A stretch of 64,000 nt of DNA from Ligustrum vulgare (Eukaryota; Streptophyta; Magnoliopsida; Lamiales; Oleaceae). Positions 35,243 to 46,801 of this stretch are shown piece by piece; the first letter of the stretch is position 1; every line of letters begins with the position of its first letter. Under the pieces are notes generated by a model. That model saw nothing but the letters and a program-made list of their open reading frames with translations, was not told the DNA's origin and searched no databases. Where the stretch lies: contig OY743179.1 of assembly GCA_963555705.1 (NCBI GenBank), forward strand, positions 19,352,692 through 19,416,691, in the 5' to 3' direction. A program made the translations under genes and the position numbers.

Positions 35243-35451
35243 TATAAGGTTATAGGGGAAAAGTTCACATGTTAAGTCACTGATCGAAGTGAAAACAGTT
35301 AATTGTGCCTTTATTAGTTGATTAATTTATATTGTTAAATCGAATTGGCCAATTGAGAAGTTAGGGTGGCTTAAATGCACAATTTAATAGAAAATGAAAT
35401 GAATGCGCACTTTGATGCACACTAAATGCACACCGACGGCATGTTCCTAGT
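35243..35451. mobile_element. Palindromic element copy 2, left arm only
   Basis: The arm AAGGTTATAGGGGAAAAG and following ~190 bases match copies 3 and 4. At the TTCCTAGTCGT position it is joined directly to AVT1 exon 2 sequence (GCATTTGGGAATAAAG), so core, right arm, exon 1 and the start of exon 2 are deleted. Confidence 0.75.
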
Positions 35452-35455
35452 CGTC

Positions 35456-36177
35456 TTGCATTTGGGAATAAAGGGTGAGTCATTACATCCACTTTTATTT
35501 GTCTTGAGCTGTTCTTGCTCGCGGTTGAGTTTCTGATATTAGAAGGCGACAATTTGCAAAAACGCTTCCCAAACGCATGTTTGCACATTTTTTTGATAAA
35601 TATTGGAGGCAAGCACCTGTTTGTTCTGCTCAGTGCACTCGTGATGTTGCCAACAACATGGTTGAATCTATCCTGGTTGGCTTGTGTTTAAGCCAATAGG
35701 GTATTGGCTTCTGTTATCTTAATCGGTTCTGTTTTTTCGGTAGGCAAATTTGAAGGTGTGGGTTTTAATGGAGGAGGAGTCCTTTGGAAATGGAATGAAC
35801 TACCAACAGCCAGAAGTCTATATACCTTCTGTTATTGTGGTCATGCAGTGTTTCCCACTCTTTGTAGTTCCATGAAAGATAGAAAACAATTTCCAAAGGT
35901 CAAAATCTATTTTTTTCGTTTTATTTTCATCTTTATTCCGTACGAGATTTTATCACTTAAAACTATATCCCCTTGAGTATTTAAATTTTGCGTACAGGTT
36001 TTGCTTATATGCTTTACATTAAGCACTATTAGGCATGGAGCAATGGCAATCTTAGGATATTCTATGTATGGAAGAAATTTGATGTCCGAAGTGAAATTAA
36101 ACCTTCCTACAAAAGCATTAGTTCGAAAGTTGCAATATACACTACACTGATGAATCTGGTAACAAAGTATGCCAAGT
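35456..36177 (+). pseudogene. AVT1-type transporter pseudogene, unit B
   Basis: Starts within exon 2 (AFGNKG followed by the shared TGA). It continues with CLELFLLAVEFLI, KHLFVLLSALV, SVILIGSVFSVGKFEGV and HAVFPTLCSSMKDRK, then an intron to TTGCGTACAG. The last exon breaks off at NLVTKYA near 36177. One TAA replaces a Ser codon near LACV. Exon 1 and the gene's end are missing. Confidence 0.75.
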
Positions 36178-36307
36178 ACAAGTAGGGTATGAATAGATTA
36201 AAATCAACAACATGCTGAATGTGGTAACTAGAAATTCAAAAAGTTAATCCCATGATTATCACATATAAATTAAACAGATTTATTTTCCTCAAACAGAAAA
36301 ACAGATT

Positions 36308-36629
36308 TACATCCATGCATCGTTTAAGAAGTAAACCCGTTTAGAAACATAAAATGACAATCAAGAAAAGAAACATTAAGCAAAGCCACACTCCTTGTGA
36401 AAGTGCATATGGGATTGATAACATCCCAATACCTAAACATAACAATCACATTAGCTTGAATCTTAGTACAGAGAAATCAACGTGTGCTAACAAAGAACTA
36501 TGAGTTGAATTTGTTAGAGATACCCGATAAGGCATTTAGCCCATTAAAGCGGGTTCGGATTACTGTGGTTCTTTTTTTTTTCTCTTCTTGAGAAATTTCA
36601 CTCTCCATTCTCTCTACAGTGGAATCCAT
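36308..36629 (-). pseudogene. Inverted AVT1 exon 1-2 fragment, unit B
   Basis: Exon 1 (36629-36524), an intron with a complete TGTTTAG acceptor, then exon 2 from 36432 to about 36308. Same structure as the fragments at 34849-35168 and 39014-39333. The leader is replaced by a TATATA tract that runs into palindromic element copy 3. Confidence 0.75.
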
Positions 36630-36647
36630 ATATATATATATATATAT

Positions 36648-37228
36648 AAGGTTGTAGGGGAAAAGTTCACATGTTAAGTCACTTATCTAAGTGAAAATAG
36701 TTAATTGTGCCTTTATTAGTTGATTAATTTATATTGCTAAATTGAATTGGCCAATTGAGAAGTTGGGGTCGTTTAAATGCACAATTTAATAGAAAATGAA
36801 ATGAATGCGCACTTTGATGCACACTAAATGCACATCGACGGCATATTCCTAGTCGTTGGCAATCACCGATGGCAATCCACTATCGTCGGTAATCAACGAC
36901 GACCCTGTCTTTGTCGTCGGCCCCAACCGACGACGCTTTGTGCCCTTTGGTGATCTGCTACAACAGTTCCCTGTCACAAATCATCGTCGGTTGGGGCCGA
37001 CGTTCATTACCGACGATAGTGGAATGCCATCGGGGATTGCCGACGAGTAGGGACATGCCGTCGGTGTGCATTTAGTTCATTTTCTATTAAATTGTGCATT
37101 TAAGTGACCCCAAATTCTCAATTGGCCAATTCAATTTAGAAATTTAAATTAATCAACTAATAATGACACAATTAACAGTTTTCACTTAGATCAGTGACTT
37201 AACATGTGAACTTTTCCCCTATAACCTT
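36648..37228. mobile_element. Palindromic element copy 3, complete (581 bp)
   Basis: Left end AAGGTTGTAGGGGAAAAG and right end CTTTTCCCCTATAACCTT are inverted counterparts. Near-perfect arms of about 190 bases lead to a CGACG-rich core that is itself a palindrome, so the whole element can fold into one long hairpin. It sits between TATATA tracts, so its target duplication cannot be read. The superfamily is not recognised. The small open frame in the core is not a gene. Confidence 0.85.
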
Positions 37229-37305
37229 ATATATATATATAATAATCAGCATCATGGAAACTCGTATACGAACCAGCATTGTCAAAACTCAACCGCAAAA
37301 AACAT

Positions 37306-38694
37306 ATGGATTCCACTGTAGAGAGAATGGAGCGCGAAATTCCTCAAGAACAGAAAGAAGGAACCACGGTAATCCGAACCTGCTTTAATGGGCTAAATGT
37401 CTTCTCGGGTATCTCTAAAAAATTCAACTCATAGTTTTTTGTTAACACACAATGATTTCTCTGTAATAAGATTCAAGCTAATGTGGGTATTGGGATATTA
37501 TCAATCCGATATGCACTTTCACAAGGAGGGTGGCTTTGCTTAATGTTTCTTTTCTTGATTGCCATTCTATGTTTCTACACGGGTTCACTTCTTAAACGAT
37601 GCATGGATGTAAATCCTAAAATTAAAACTTATCCCAACATTGGTCGACATGCATTTGGGAATAAAGGGTGAGTTATTACATCCGCTTTTATTTGTCTTGA
37701 GCTGTTCTTGCTCGCGGTTGAGTTTCTGATATTAGAAGGCGACAATCTGCACAAACTCTTACCAAATGCATGTTTGCAAATTTTTAGGATAAATATTGGA
37801 GGGAAGCAACTGTTTGTTCTGCTCAGTGCACTCGCGATGTTTCCAACAACATGTTTGAATCTATCATGGTTGACTTGTGTTTCAGCCAGTGGGGCATTGG
37901 CTTCTGTTATTTTAATCGGTTCTATTTTTTCGGTAGGAAAATTTGAAGGCGTGGGTTTTAAAGGAGGAGGAGAAATTTTGGAGATGGAATGGACTACCAA
38001 CAGCAATAAGTCTATATACTATCTGTTATTGTGGTCATGCAGTGTTTCCCACCCTTTGCAGTTCCTTGAAAGATAGAAAACAATTTTCTAAGGTCAAAAT
38101 CTATTTTTTTTCATTTTATTTTCATCTTTATTCAGTACGAGATTTTATCACTTAAAAACTATATCCCCTTGAGTATTTAAATTTTGCGTACAGGTTTTCC
38201 TTATATGCTTTATATCAAGCACTATTAGATATGGAGCAATGGCAATCTTAGGATATTCTATGTATGGAAGAAATTTGATGTCCGAAGTGAAATTAAACCT
38301 TCCTACGAAAAGCATTAGTTCGGAAGTTGCAATATACACTACGCTAATGAATCCGGTAACAAAGTATGCCATCATTATTTCACCAATTGCAACTGCTCTA
38401 GAAGACTCATTGAATTGGCATGGTAGCATACCAAAAAGCTTGTTTATTAGAACAGTTTTGGTGATTATTTCAGTTGTCGTTGCATTTTTCATTCCACTTT
38501 TTTGAAGCATAATGACATTTATTGGTGCGTTACTTAGCATTAGTGGCTCGATCTTGATCCCATGTTTCTGCTATCTTAAGATGAATAGAGCTTCTCGAAA
38601 ATTAGGCGTAGAGTTGATCATAATTGTAGTAGTCCTAGTTTCGGAATTTTTTGTGGCCGTGACGGGCAGATATATGTCGGTACGAGATTTTTAA
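37306..38694 (+). pseudogene. AVT1-type transporter pseudogene, unit C, most complete copy
   Basis: Exon 1 (37306-37408) encodes MDSTVERMERE through a TCFNGLNVFSG end. Exon 2 begins at GIGILSIRYALSQGG near 37482, but the intron's last 13 bases including the AG acceptor are gone. It runs through CFYTGSLLKRCMDVN, HAFGNKG-stop (TGA 37669-37671), FLLAVEFLILEGDN, QLFVLLSALAM and SVILIGSIFSVGKFEGV to a frameshift near 37975. After an intron ending GCGTACAG the last exon (from about 38194) encodes AMAILGYSMYGRNL through MSVRDF (stop at 38692-38694), broken by a TGA after IPLF. Most of the ~400-residue carrier is recognisable, but it is not translatable. Confidence 0.85.
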
Positions 38695-39013
38695 AGAATG
38701 TGTAGTTTAAATGTAGTAGAAAAAGCTTGACCAACCTTATAATTCTCAGACTTTAGGCCCTATTTTTAGTGTGAAAAATCAGTAAATCTTGATGTCAAGA
38801 ATTGTTGTCTTGTTCATCTTCAAAAATATATGTATATACAAAGAGAAAGATATCTGGTTTTTATTTTTTGTCCAATAACCAAGAACAAGTAGGGTTTGAA
38901 TAGATTAAAATCAACAACATGCCGAATGTGGTAACTAGAAATTCAAAAAGTTAATCCCATGATTATCACATATAAATTAAACAGATTTATTTTCCTCAAA
39001 CCGAAAAACAGAT

Positions 39014-39333
39014 TTACATCCATGCATCGTTTAAGAAGTAAACCCGTTTAGAAACATAGAATGACAATCAAGAAAAGAAACATTAAGCAAAGCCACGCTC
39101 CTTTTGAAAGTGCATATGGGATTGATAACATCCCAATACCTAAACATAACACTCAAATTAGCTTGAATCTTAGTACAGAGAAATCAATGTGTGTTTACAA
39201 AGAACTATGAGTTGAATTTGTTAGAGATACCCGATAAGGAATTTAGCCCATTAAAGCAGGTTCAAATTACTGTGGTTCTTTCTTTCTGTTCTTGAAAACT
39301 TTTGCTATCCATTCTCTCTACAGTGGAATCCAT
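39014..39333 (-). pseudogene. Inverted AVT1 exon 1-2 fragment, unit C
   Basis: Exon 1 (39333-39231), an intron with a complete TGTTTAG acceptor, then exon 2 from 39139 to about 39014, ending after CMDVN. With the plus-strand 5' part of unit C (37237-37620) it forms inverted arms of roughly 390 bases around a 1.4-kb loop. By eye the arms agree at about nine bases in ten. Confidence 0.8.
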
Positions 39334-39416
39334 ATGTTTTCTTGCTGATGAGTTTCGACGATGCTGGTTTGTATATGAGTTCCACGATGCTGGTTATTTT
39401 ATATATATATATATAT

Positions 39417-40015
39417 AAGATTGTAGGGGAAAAGTTCACATGTTAAGTCACTTATCTAAGTGAAAACAATTAATTGTGCCTTTATTAGTTGATTAATTTA
39501 TATTTCTAAATTGAATTGGCCAATTGAGAAGTTGGGGTCGCTTAAATGCACAATTTAATAGAAAATGAAATGAATGCGCACTTTGATGCAGACTAAATGC
39601 ACACCGACGGCATGTTCCTAGTCGTCGGTAATCACCGATGGCAATCCACTATTGTCGGTAATCAACGAAGACCCTGTCTTTGTCGTCGGCCCCAACCGAC
39701 AACGATTTGTGCCCTTTGGTGATTTACTACAACAGTTCCCTGTCACAAATCGTCGTCGGTTGGGGCAGACAACAAAGACAGGGTAGACGTTCATTACCGA
39801 CGATAGTGGAATGCCATCGGGGATTGCCGATGAGTAGGGACATGCTGTCGGTGTGCATTTAGTTCATTTTCTATTAAATTGTACATTTAAGCGACCCGAA
39901 CTTCTCAATTGCCCATTTCAATTTAGCAATATAAATTAATCAACTAATAAGGGCACAATTAACTGTTTTCACTTATATCGGTGACTTAACATGTGAACGT
40001 TTCCCCTATAACCTT
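39417..40015. mobile_element. Palindromic element copy 4, complete (599 bp)
   Basis: Ends AAGATTGTAGGGGAAAAG and TTTCCCCTATAACCTT with the same arms and CG-rich core as copy 3. It is flanked by TATATA tracts. Confidence 0.85.
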
Positions 40016-40090
40016 ATATATATATAATAACCAGCATCATAGAAACTCATATATGAACTAGCGTCGTCTAAACTCAATAGCAAAAAACAT

Positions 40091-41036
40091 ATGGATTCCA
40101 CTTTAGAGAGAATGGAGCGCGAAATTCCTCAAGAACAAAAAGAAGGAACCACGGTAATCCGAACCTTCTTTAATGGGCTAAATGCCTTATCAGGTATCTC
40201 TAAAAAAATTCAACACATAGTTTTTTGTTAACACACATTGATTTCTCTGTAATAAGATTCAAGCTAATGTGGGTATTGGGATATTATCAATCTGATATGC
40301 ACTTACACAAGGAGGGTGGCTTTGCTTAATGTTTCTTTTCTTGATTGCCATTCTATGTTTCTACACGGGTTTACTTCTTAAACGATGCATGGATGTAAAT
40401 CCTAAAATTAAAACTTATCCCGACATTGGTCAACTTGCATTTGGGAAAAAAGGGTGAGTCATTACATCAACTTTTATTTGTCTTGAGCTGTTTTTGCTCG
40501 TGGTTGAGTTTCTGATATTAGAAGGCGACAATCTGCACAAACTCTTCCCAAATGCATGTTTGCATATTTTTTGGATAAATATTGGAGGCAAGCACCTGTT
40601 TGTTATGTTCAGTGCACTCGTGATGTTGCCAAAAACATGGTTGAATCTATCCTAGTTGGCTTGTGTTTCTACCTGTGAGGTATTGACTTCTGTTATCTTA
40701 ATCGGTTCTGTTTTTTCGGTAGGAAAATTTGAAGGTGTGAGTTTTAAAGGAGGAGGAGTCCTTTGGAGATGGAACGGACTATCAACAGCCATAAGTCTAT
40801 ATACCTTCTATTATTGTGGTCATGCAGTGTTTCCCACTCTTTGCAGTTCCATGAAAGATAGAAAACAATTTCCTAAGGTCAAAATCCTTTTTTTTTCATT
40901 ATATTTTCATCTTCATTCAGTACGAGATTTTATCAATTAAAACTAAATGCCACTGAGTATTTAAATTTTGTGTACAGATTTTGCTTATATGCTTTACATT
41001 AAGCACTATTAGCTATGGAGCGATGGCAATCTTAGG
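40091..41036 (+). pseudogene. AVT1-type transporter pseudogene, unit D, 3'-truncated
   Basis: Exon 1 from ATG 40091, the intron without acceptor, then exon 2 with the same TGA after the AFGKKG-equivalent position and more substitutions than unit C. The last exon starts after TGTGTACAG (about 40979) and is cut at AMAILG near 41036, where unrelated GC-richer sequence begins. No inverted exon fragment follows. Confidence 0.75.
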
Positions 41037-41691
41037 AGATTTTAGCCTTAGTGTTGTCGATCTCGAGCTTCAACTCCCCCTTCGCCATCGCCAGCCTTCG
41101 CAACGGATCCTTCTTTCCTCTCGAAGTAGAAAACAGAAACTTTGACCTTATTTGTTTTAAGAATTTTGAAGATGCCTAATTTTCATAATTATTTATCAAA
41201 CAACTGTTTTTAAAACTTTTACATATAAAAGTGTGAATGGGCGTAATTTTCCCAACTATAAACCATAGGTATTGGAAGGTCGGTCCAAATGGCCCGAGGT
41301 TTCCTTTCTTGGACAAGGCCGACCCATTTGCCCGACTTATCGTCACATGCCCTTGATAACAATATTCAAGGTCAGCCTATTTGCCCAACCAATCACCACA
41401 AGCCCTTAACAGTAAAGTTAAGGTCAACTCATTTGGTCAAACTACGCTCAAGGACCTTTTAATATTGTCATGGGCCATTCTTATGCCCAAGAATTCATGG
41501 ATGTGCCATATTTTTGGCCCAACAAACCAAACATACTCCCACTCAAATACTACTTCCCAAAAAAGAGAATTCAATCCGTATAAATAATTTTCTTCCATAA
41601 GGTAAATTCATTCGATAAGGACCCCCTTTCCTAGTAGGAAAATGGGACAAATTTTAGGCCCTATAAATAGAGCTCATTTGATCACAATTGA
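41037..41691. other. Promoter-like LTR fragment, unassigned
   Basis: No gene. From about 41270 the sequence has GGCCCGAGG, TTGCCCGACTTAT and a CCCTATAAATAGAGCTC TATA-type box just before the solo LTR. This resembles the U3 region of another LTR retrotransposon, but neither end can be fixed. Confidence 0.35.
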
Positions 41692-43964
41692 TGTAACGCC
41701 CCGAGTCCTGTGGAGCCCGGAAACGTCACTTTTCTAAAATTTCAAATAAACTTTATTGCGGAAAATGAATTAAATATTAAATAGCACATTTATTGGATAT
41801 AAGTTTAGCGATAATTCAGATTAAATAAAGTAATTCTTACAAACTTAAAAAAAAATAAAATTTTTTGATAAAATGAAATGTTTATTTCGAAATCCACGAC
41901 TTTCAAAAATAATATCCAAATTATATTCTTCGCCATTGCCCATCACTCGCCTCCGTCATCGAAATCTACAAATTTGTTAAAACAATGGGGTGAGCATTTC
42001 AAAATGAAATACTCAGTAGACTCAACTCCAATAATTAATCTATAAGATAACTGGACAAGTAATTATGCAAATAATGTAGTGATGTTCTTTTCTTATCCAT
42101 AAGCATCATAAAATGAGTGCAAATGAACACATTCTTTTCTTGGCATCATGCTAGCAGATAAGTTATGACATGCATAACATAAATTCTCAAATTTATCTCA
42201 TACGAGATATTCTTTTCTTTTCTCATGCAATTAAGCATACAAAATCACACAATTCCACATAATCACGTGCAATTATAAAATAAATCAATTAGTGGGGGCG
42301 AGTCTACCTCAATTCTCTACGAGTGTGGTTGAGCGGAAAAATATAATTTCAATTCTCTAGATCTCCCTACGTCTCGTCTAGCCAAAATAAAATATTAAAT
42401 TTTAATTAGTCTCTTGAAATTTAAAGTTTGAAATAAAATTAAAGTTTTGACTTAAAATGAATGATTTTAAATTTTGGGGGACAAAAATAGAGTTTTTCCA
42501 AAATTAGAGGACTCATTTAAAACGTTACTTAAAATAATCAGGGACTGAAATAAAGAGTTTGGAACTTAGGGCTGAACAGAAACCTTTTAAAAAATGCAGG
42601 GGCTGAATTAGACATTTTTAGAACTAAAAGAAGCTTACAAAATGTTTTAAAACTAAGAGGACTGACTAGAAGTACTTTAAAAACATACAGGACCGAATTG
42701 TTTATACTCTCAAAGCTTGGGATTTAAAGGCAATTTACACAAAATCAACAAAATTAAATAAATCTCACATCACTCTCTCTCTCTCATTCGGCCAAGAGAG
42801 GAGAGTGTGCAATAGAGGGGACCTCCACCCCTCTCCACAGATCATTGCCGGCGTTTTACCGGCGAAACGCCGCCGTCCAGTGGCGGCGCTCGTCGTGGGG
42901 TAAGTGGTGGCGTAGGGAGCAAGGTTTTTGGCTAAGCTGTGTGCGAAAAACGAAGGTAAACCCGAGGTGAACCCGGGCTGAAATCGTGGTTTGGTGTGAA
43001 GAACCGAGGCAAACCGAGGCTGGGTTCTTGATTTTTCGGCGGTGGCTCAGCCAAAATGCGGCGGTGAAGGTAAGGGATGGCTTTATTTCTTGATCTTCTC
43101 GAGTTTTGATTTGATTTTTGGGCTAAACTTGGATTTTGGAGATGGGCAGTGTGCGTGATGCCCAATGATGGTGGTGGTCGATTTGTAATGAAGAGGCAGT
43201 GGTGGATTTGGCTTTGTGTGGACAAAGGTGATGCTCGATGGGGGTGATAGGTGCAGGCGGTGGCAGGGCAGTAGTGGATTGAGATGGTGATGTTGGTGAC
43301 CGTGATTTGGAAATGGCAGTTTGGTCGGGCTCTGTGGTGTGAAGTTGCAAATTGGTGTTGGGTGGTAGTGTGTGAGGCTTGGGTTCGGTTTCTACAAACG
43401 GTGGTTGGGTTTGCAGTAAACTGGGCAGATTGATGATGGGCTCGGTGGTGGTGATGCAGAAACAGGAATTCATCGATGGTCATACCTGAATTGAATGGTT
43501 GTGCCGTGAATAATTCTGTTTGCGAGTGGGAATAAAATAGCTGGATAGATAGTATTTGGTTTGAATTTCAAATTGTAACTGCAGATAGATTTTCGTGATA
43601 GAATTTTTTGTTTGCAAGTTGGATAGGATGGTGATCATGATCTGTAGAGATAAGTGATGGGTTTAAATTTTGAAGCGTAATCAAAATAATGGACTCAAAT
43701 TTGAAATAAGATTATCTGGAGATTTTATTTGAATAACTAAATAATTAAATAAAAAAAATGAAATTGGATTTTAAAATATAGATTTTGAATTTATTGGACG
43801 TAAAATCAAATTGGTCTGACAATTTATTATTCTCGGCTCAAAATTTTATCACTTGGCTAAACGACGTACGTGGACTTTAAATAATGGGTTAAATTATAGC
43901 GACGCGGTTTTTAGTAAATAAAATATTTATTTATAATAAATTCAGAAATTTTTCGGTCGCTACA
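41692..43964 (-). mobile_element. Solo LTR of a Ty3/gypsy (Tekay-like) retrotransposon
   Basis: A 2273-bp TG...CA sequence flanked by the 5-bp duplication ATTGA (41687-41691, 43965-43969). Plus-strand ends are TGTAACGCCCCGAG and GGTCGCTACA. Compared with the element at 49259-56352 its orientation is minus, because its left end mirrors that element's LTR end. There is no primer site, gag or pol, so it is a solo LTR left by LTR-LTR recombination. The open frames at 42932-43483 lie inside it and are chance His/Thr/Pro-rich frames. Confidence 0.8.
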
Positions 43965-44287
43965 ATTGATATATGGATAATTGCACAGCTTCCTTACCTT
44001 GGATAGTCAAAATGATATTTACTGCACAAAATAAAAAATTTGAAAAATACTTCATCGCATCTTCAACATACAATTAAAGACATCTCCCTGGATCTTGTCT
44101 CTACAAAGTTACAAATTGCAGCTGACCTCACCCACCACCATCATCGCAAACTCCGATATCGCCCTACCCGTCAACCCCTATCACTGCCGATACCACCTCC
44201 GGTGATTATCACCCAATAATTTTCAAATCCCAAAACTCAATCACTGCCATCATCGCCAGCAAGCTCAATACACCTCCAGTTCCTTAT

Positions 44288-44689
44288 ATGAACAGTAGTG
44301 GAGGTTCGGGCTCGAACTATTCTATTCCTGAAACTCCACTTCCACCACGTTCTCTCGGCATGGCTTTAGGGTTTTCTAAGAGCACATTTACAAATGACGA
44401 ATTAGCTATGGAAACAGATGGCTTCTCCAATGCCAACCTTCTTTGGCAAGGTGGTTTTGGTTATGTGCACCGAGGAGTCCTTTCGAACGGCAAAGAGGTT
44501 GCTATTAAGCAGCTTAAATCTGGGAGTCGACTAGGAGAACATGAATTCTAAGCTGAAGTTGAGATTATCAGCCGAGTGCATCACAAACATCTCATTTCTT
44601 TGGTTGGATATTTCATCACTGGGAATCACAAATTGCTCGTTTGCGAGTTAGTTCCAAATAATACCTTGGAATTCCACTTCCATGGTTAA
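44288..44689 (+). pseudogene. PERK-type receptor kinase pseudogene fragment
   Basis: The frame reads MNSSGGSGSNYS, then FSKSTFTNDELAMETDGFSN, QGGFGYVHRGVLSNGKEVAI and KQLKSGS up to a stop (TAA at 44549-44551). It continues in frame with [13 protein letters not shown] and [11 protein letters not shown] to a second TAA (44687-44689). This is the juxtamembrane segment and the first third of the kinase domain of a proline-rich extensin-like receptor kinase. The first Gly of the ATP loop is replaced by Trp, while the VAIK lysine is kept. The rest of the kinase domain is absent. It starts about 320 bases after the solo LTR. Confidence 0.85.
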
Positions 44690-44739
44690 AATGAAGATAC
44701 CGTGTAATGGCCTGGAGTTTTGAAATGAGGTGGTGGCTA

Positions 44740-45065
44740 TGAAAAATTGTAGTGAAATAGTGTATGAAAAGTGTTTGATTTTATATTTGAGACAAAGTAT
44801 CATAAAAATTTGTTAACGTATCAAGCTGTGACAATAAAAAAGTGTATGAAAACTGTTTGATTTTATGTCAGAGACAAAGTATCATAAACATTTGTAAAGT
44901 ATCAAGCTTTGTACTAGAAAAAATTTAAAAGTATCATAAGTCTTATATTATGATACTAAAAAAAAAAAATTGAAAAAGTATCATAGGTATCATATTGTGA
45001 TACTAAAAAATTTAAAAAGTATCATACTATGATACTAACATATTTGAAAAGTATCAAAAGTGTTT
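44740..45065. repeat. Cluster of AGTATCATA / TATGATACT words
   Basis: The word AGTATCATA and its complement TATGATACT occur many times within 325 bases, often paired as short inverted repeats around A-rich spacers. A ~70-base segment with GTGTATGAAAA and TTTGATTTTAT is also repeated. It has no coding capacity and could be a subterminal region of an unidentified transposon. Confidence 0.6.
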
Positions 45066-45501
45066 TTCAGTTTTTAAGATTTTATTATAAGTAATTTTTT
45101 AAGTTTTAAAAAATTTAAGCAAATTTCAGTTTGATCCCTAAAACTAGGGTATTTATGTGGATATCTCATTGATATATTCATACATTCTCTTAAGCCTTGA
45201 ATATTATCTTTCTATATTATTTTTTCTTTTTCCAAAAAAATAATTCTTAGACTAGAGGGGCAACGAGGAATTCTCTCTTCGCCTTTTTTGTAGGTTCCTT
45301 GAAGAGACAAGTCAGATTATCATTCCCAAAAATTTTGCAGTCCTTGTCTTGTCACGTCAAGGTCAGTAAATTTTCCAGCATCAACTCCTAAAATCAAGAA
45401 CCAAAACTTATAGTATGATTTTCAATTCTATATACAAAACAAAATTAGGATTCAATTACAAAATATCTTTTTGTAATCTTTCAATAAAATTGTGAATAGT
45501 A

Positions 45502-45538
<37 letters not shown>

Positions 45539-46621
45539 GCCTTTTTTTTTTGCTCGTAAGTAATTCGGCGTCTATAGGAGCAACTCCATCTCTACTTTTT
45601 TAGGGGGGCTCAATCTCTAAATGGACTAACATTGGTTATACTATGTGGTCAAGCAGCAAGAACAAATGAAATACGACGGAAGACAATAGCGAGAAATTGA
45701 GCATTTCGAGGAAATGGGAGACTTCAACTTTTACTTCATATCTATATCCTTAGTAGCTCCCAAAAATGAGACTTTTCTCTGCCCTGGGCATGTTCCATTA
45801 AGCCCATTTAGGGAGGGAACCCTATTAAACTAAGGTAACCACCGCAAAGGAGTCCATCGAAGTTCAGTTAAAGGCACTATAGCAAAGTGGAGCAGCCGTG
45901 ACGTGACCTTTGTTGCTTCTTTTGTCTCCAACAATTATGCTACTATCCACTATAACTCAAAGGATGGAACCTCCATAACTAGATAAGCCTGTCGGTAAAT
46001 CTAGAAATGAATATAGGTGCTTGATCTTCAGGGGTTCGAAGCATTGAAATCAAAGATTTTATAATTCATAAAAGAAGGTTTGAGTTCTTCAAGATGTCCC
46101 TTCATTCCTTTTTCTTTGTTAGATTAGATGGTCAGAACTCCATGTAAGTGATCTCGTGTAAAAAGGCCATAGAAAGCTCTAAGAATGGACTTACTATATC
46201 TGATTTTTAATTATTTGTCACTATGGATTAGCATCCAACAAACTTAATCGCACATTACCGACATCAAAACTCACACCAAACATGTGGCCCACACCTGGAA
46301 AACTAAGCATTGACCTTTCTTAACACGAAATAGCAACCCCGTAAAATGCGCTTTTCTAAAAGACAAAAAACACCTCTCTAAGAGTAAACTTTTTCTCCTT
46401 GTCAGCGAGAAATGTGATTATACGTAAAGTTGCATGTTGGTGTATACAATATGAGGAAAATATTAGGCCATAAATATGGGCCATGTCGTTCATATTCTTG
46501 AAGGTGTCATGGATGTGAACTTCCTCCAATCCCATGATCTCTTAAATTGGTCGTCGAAAGTCAGAACATTTAATATTCTTCACCGATTTCTCCTTGGGTC
46601 ATAGTTCTCAAACAAAAAAAA
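45066..46621. other. Intergenic sequence with a GC-richer middle
   Basis: No gene recognised. A (TA)n tract lies at about 45507-45534. From about 45540 to 46100 the sequence is GC-richer with words such as AGGGAGGGAACCC. It may be transposon or organelle derived, but nothing allows a call. Confidence 0.3.
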
Positions 46622-46801
46622 CAATAATTCTAGGGAGATATTTGTTGGAGACATTTTTAAGTGACATTGTAACATTACGCACATTCATTGGGTGATAAAA
46701 AAGTAAGTGATCGGATAGTTATTTTCACCACCCAATGAATGTGTGATATGTCACAATGTCACTTAAAAATGTCTCAAAAAAATGTCTCCCTACAATTATT
46801 C
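46622..46801. mobile_element. Palindromic MITE, 180 bp
   Basis: The left half (AATAATTCTAGGGAGATATT through CACATTCATTGGGTG) is mirrored by the right half (CACCCAATGAATGTG through ATGTCTCCCTACAATTATT), with shared TTTTTAAGTGACATTGT blocks. The two arms cover nearly the whole element. The superfamily is unclear. Confidence 0.75.

Noticed and set aside
42932..43483. Frames of 183 and 116 codons rich in His, Thr and Pro
   Set aside because: They lie wholly inside a solo LTR with matching target duplications and overlap each other in different frames.
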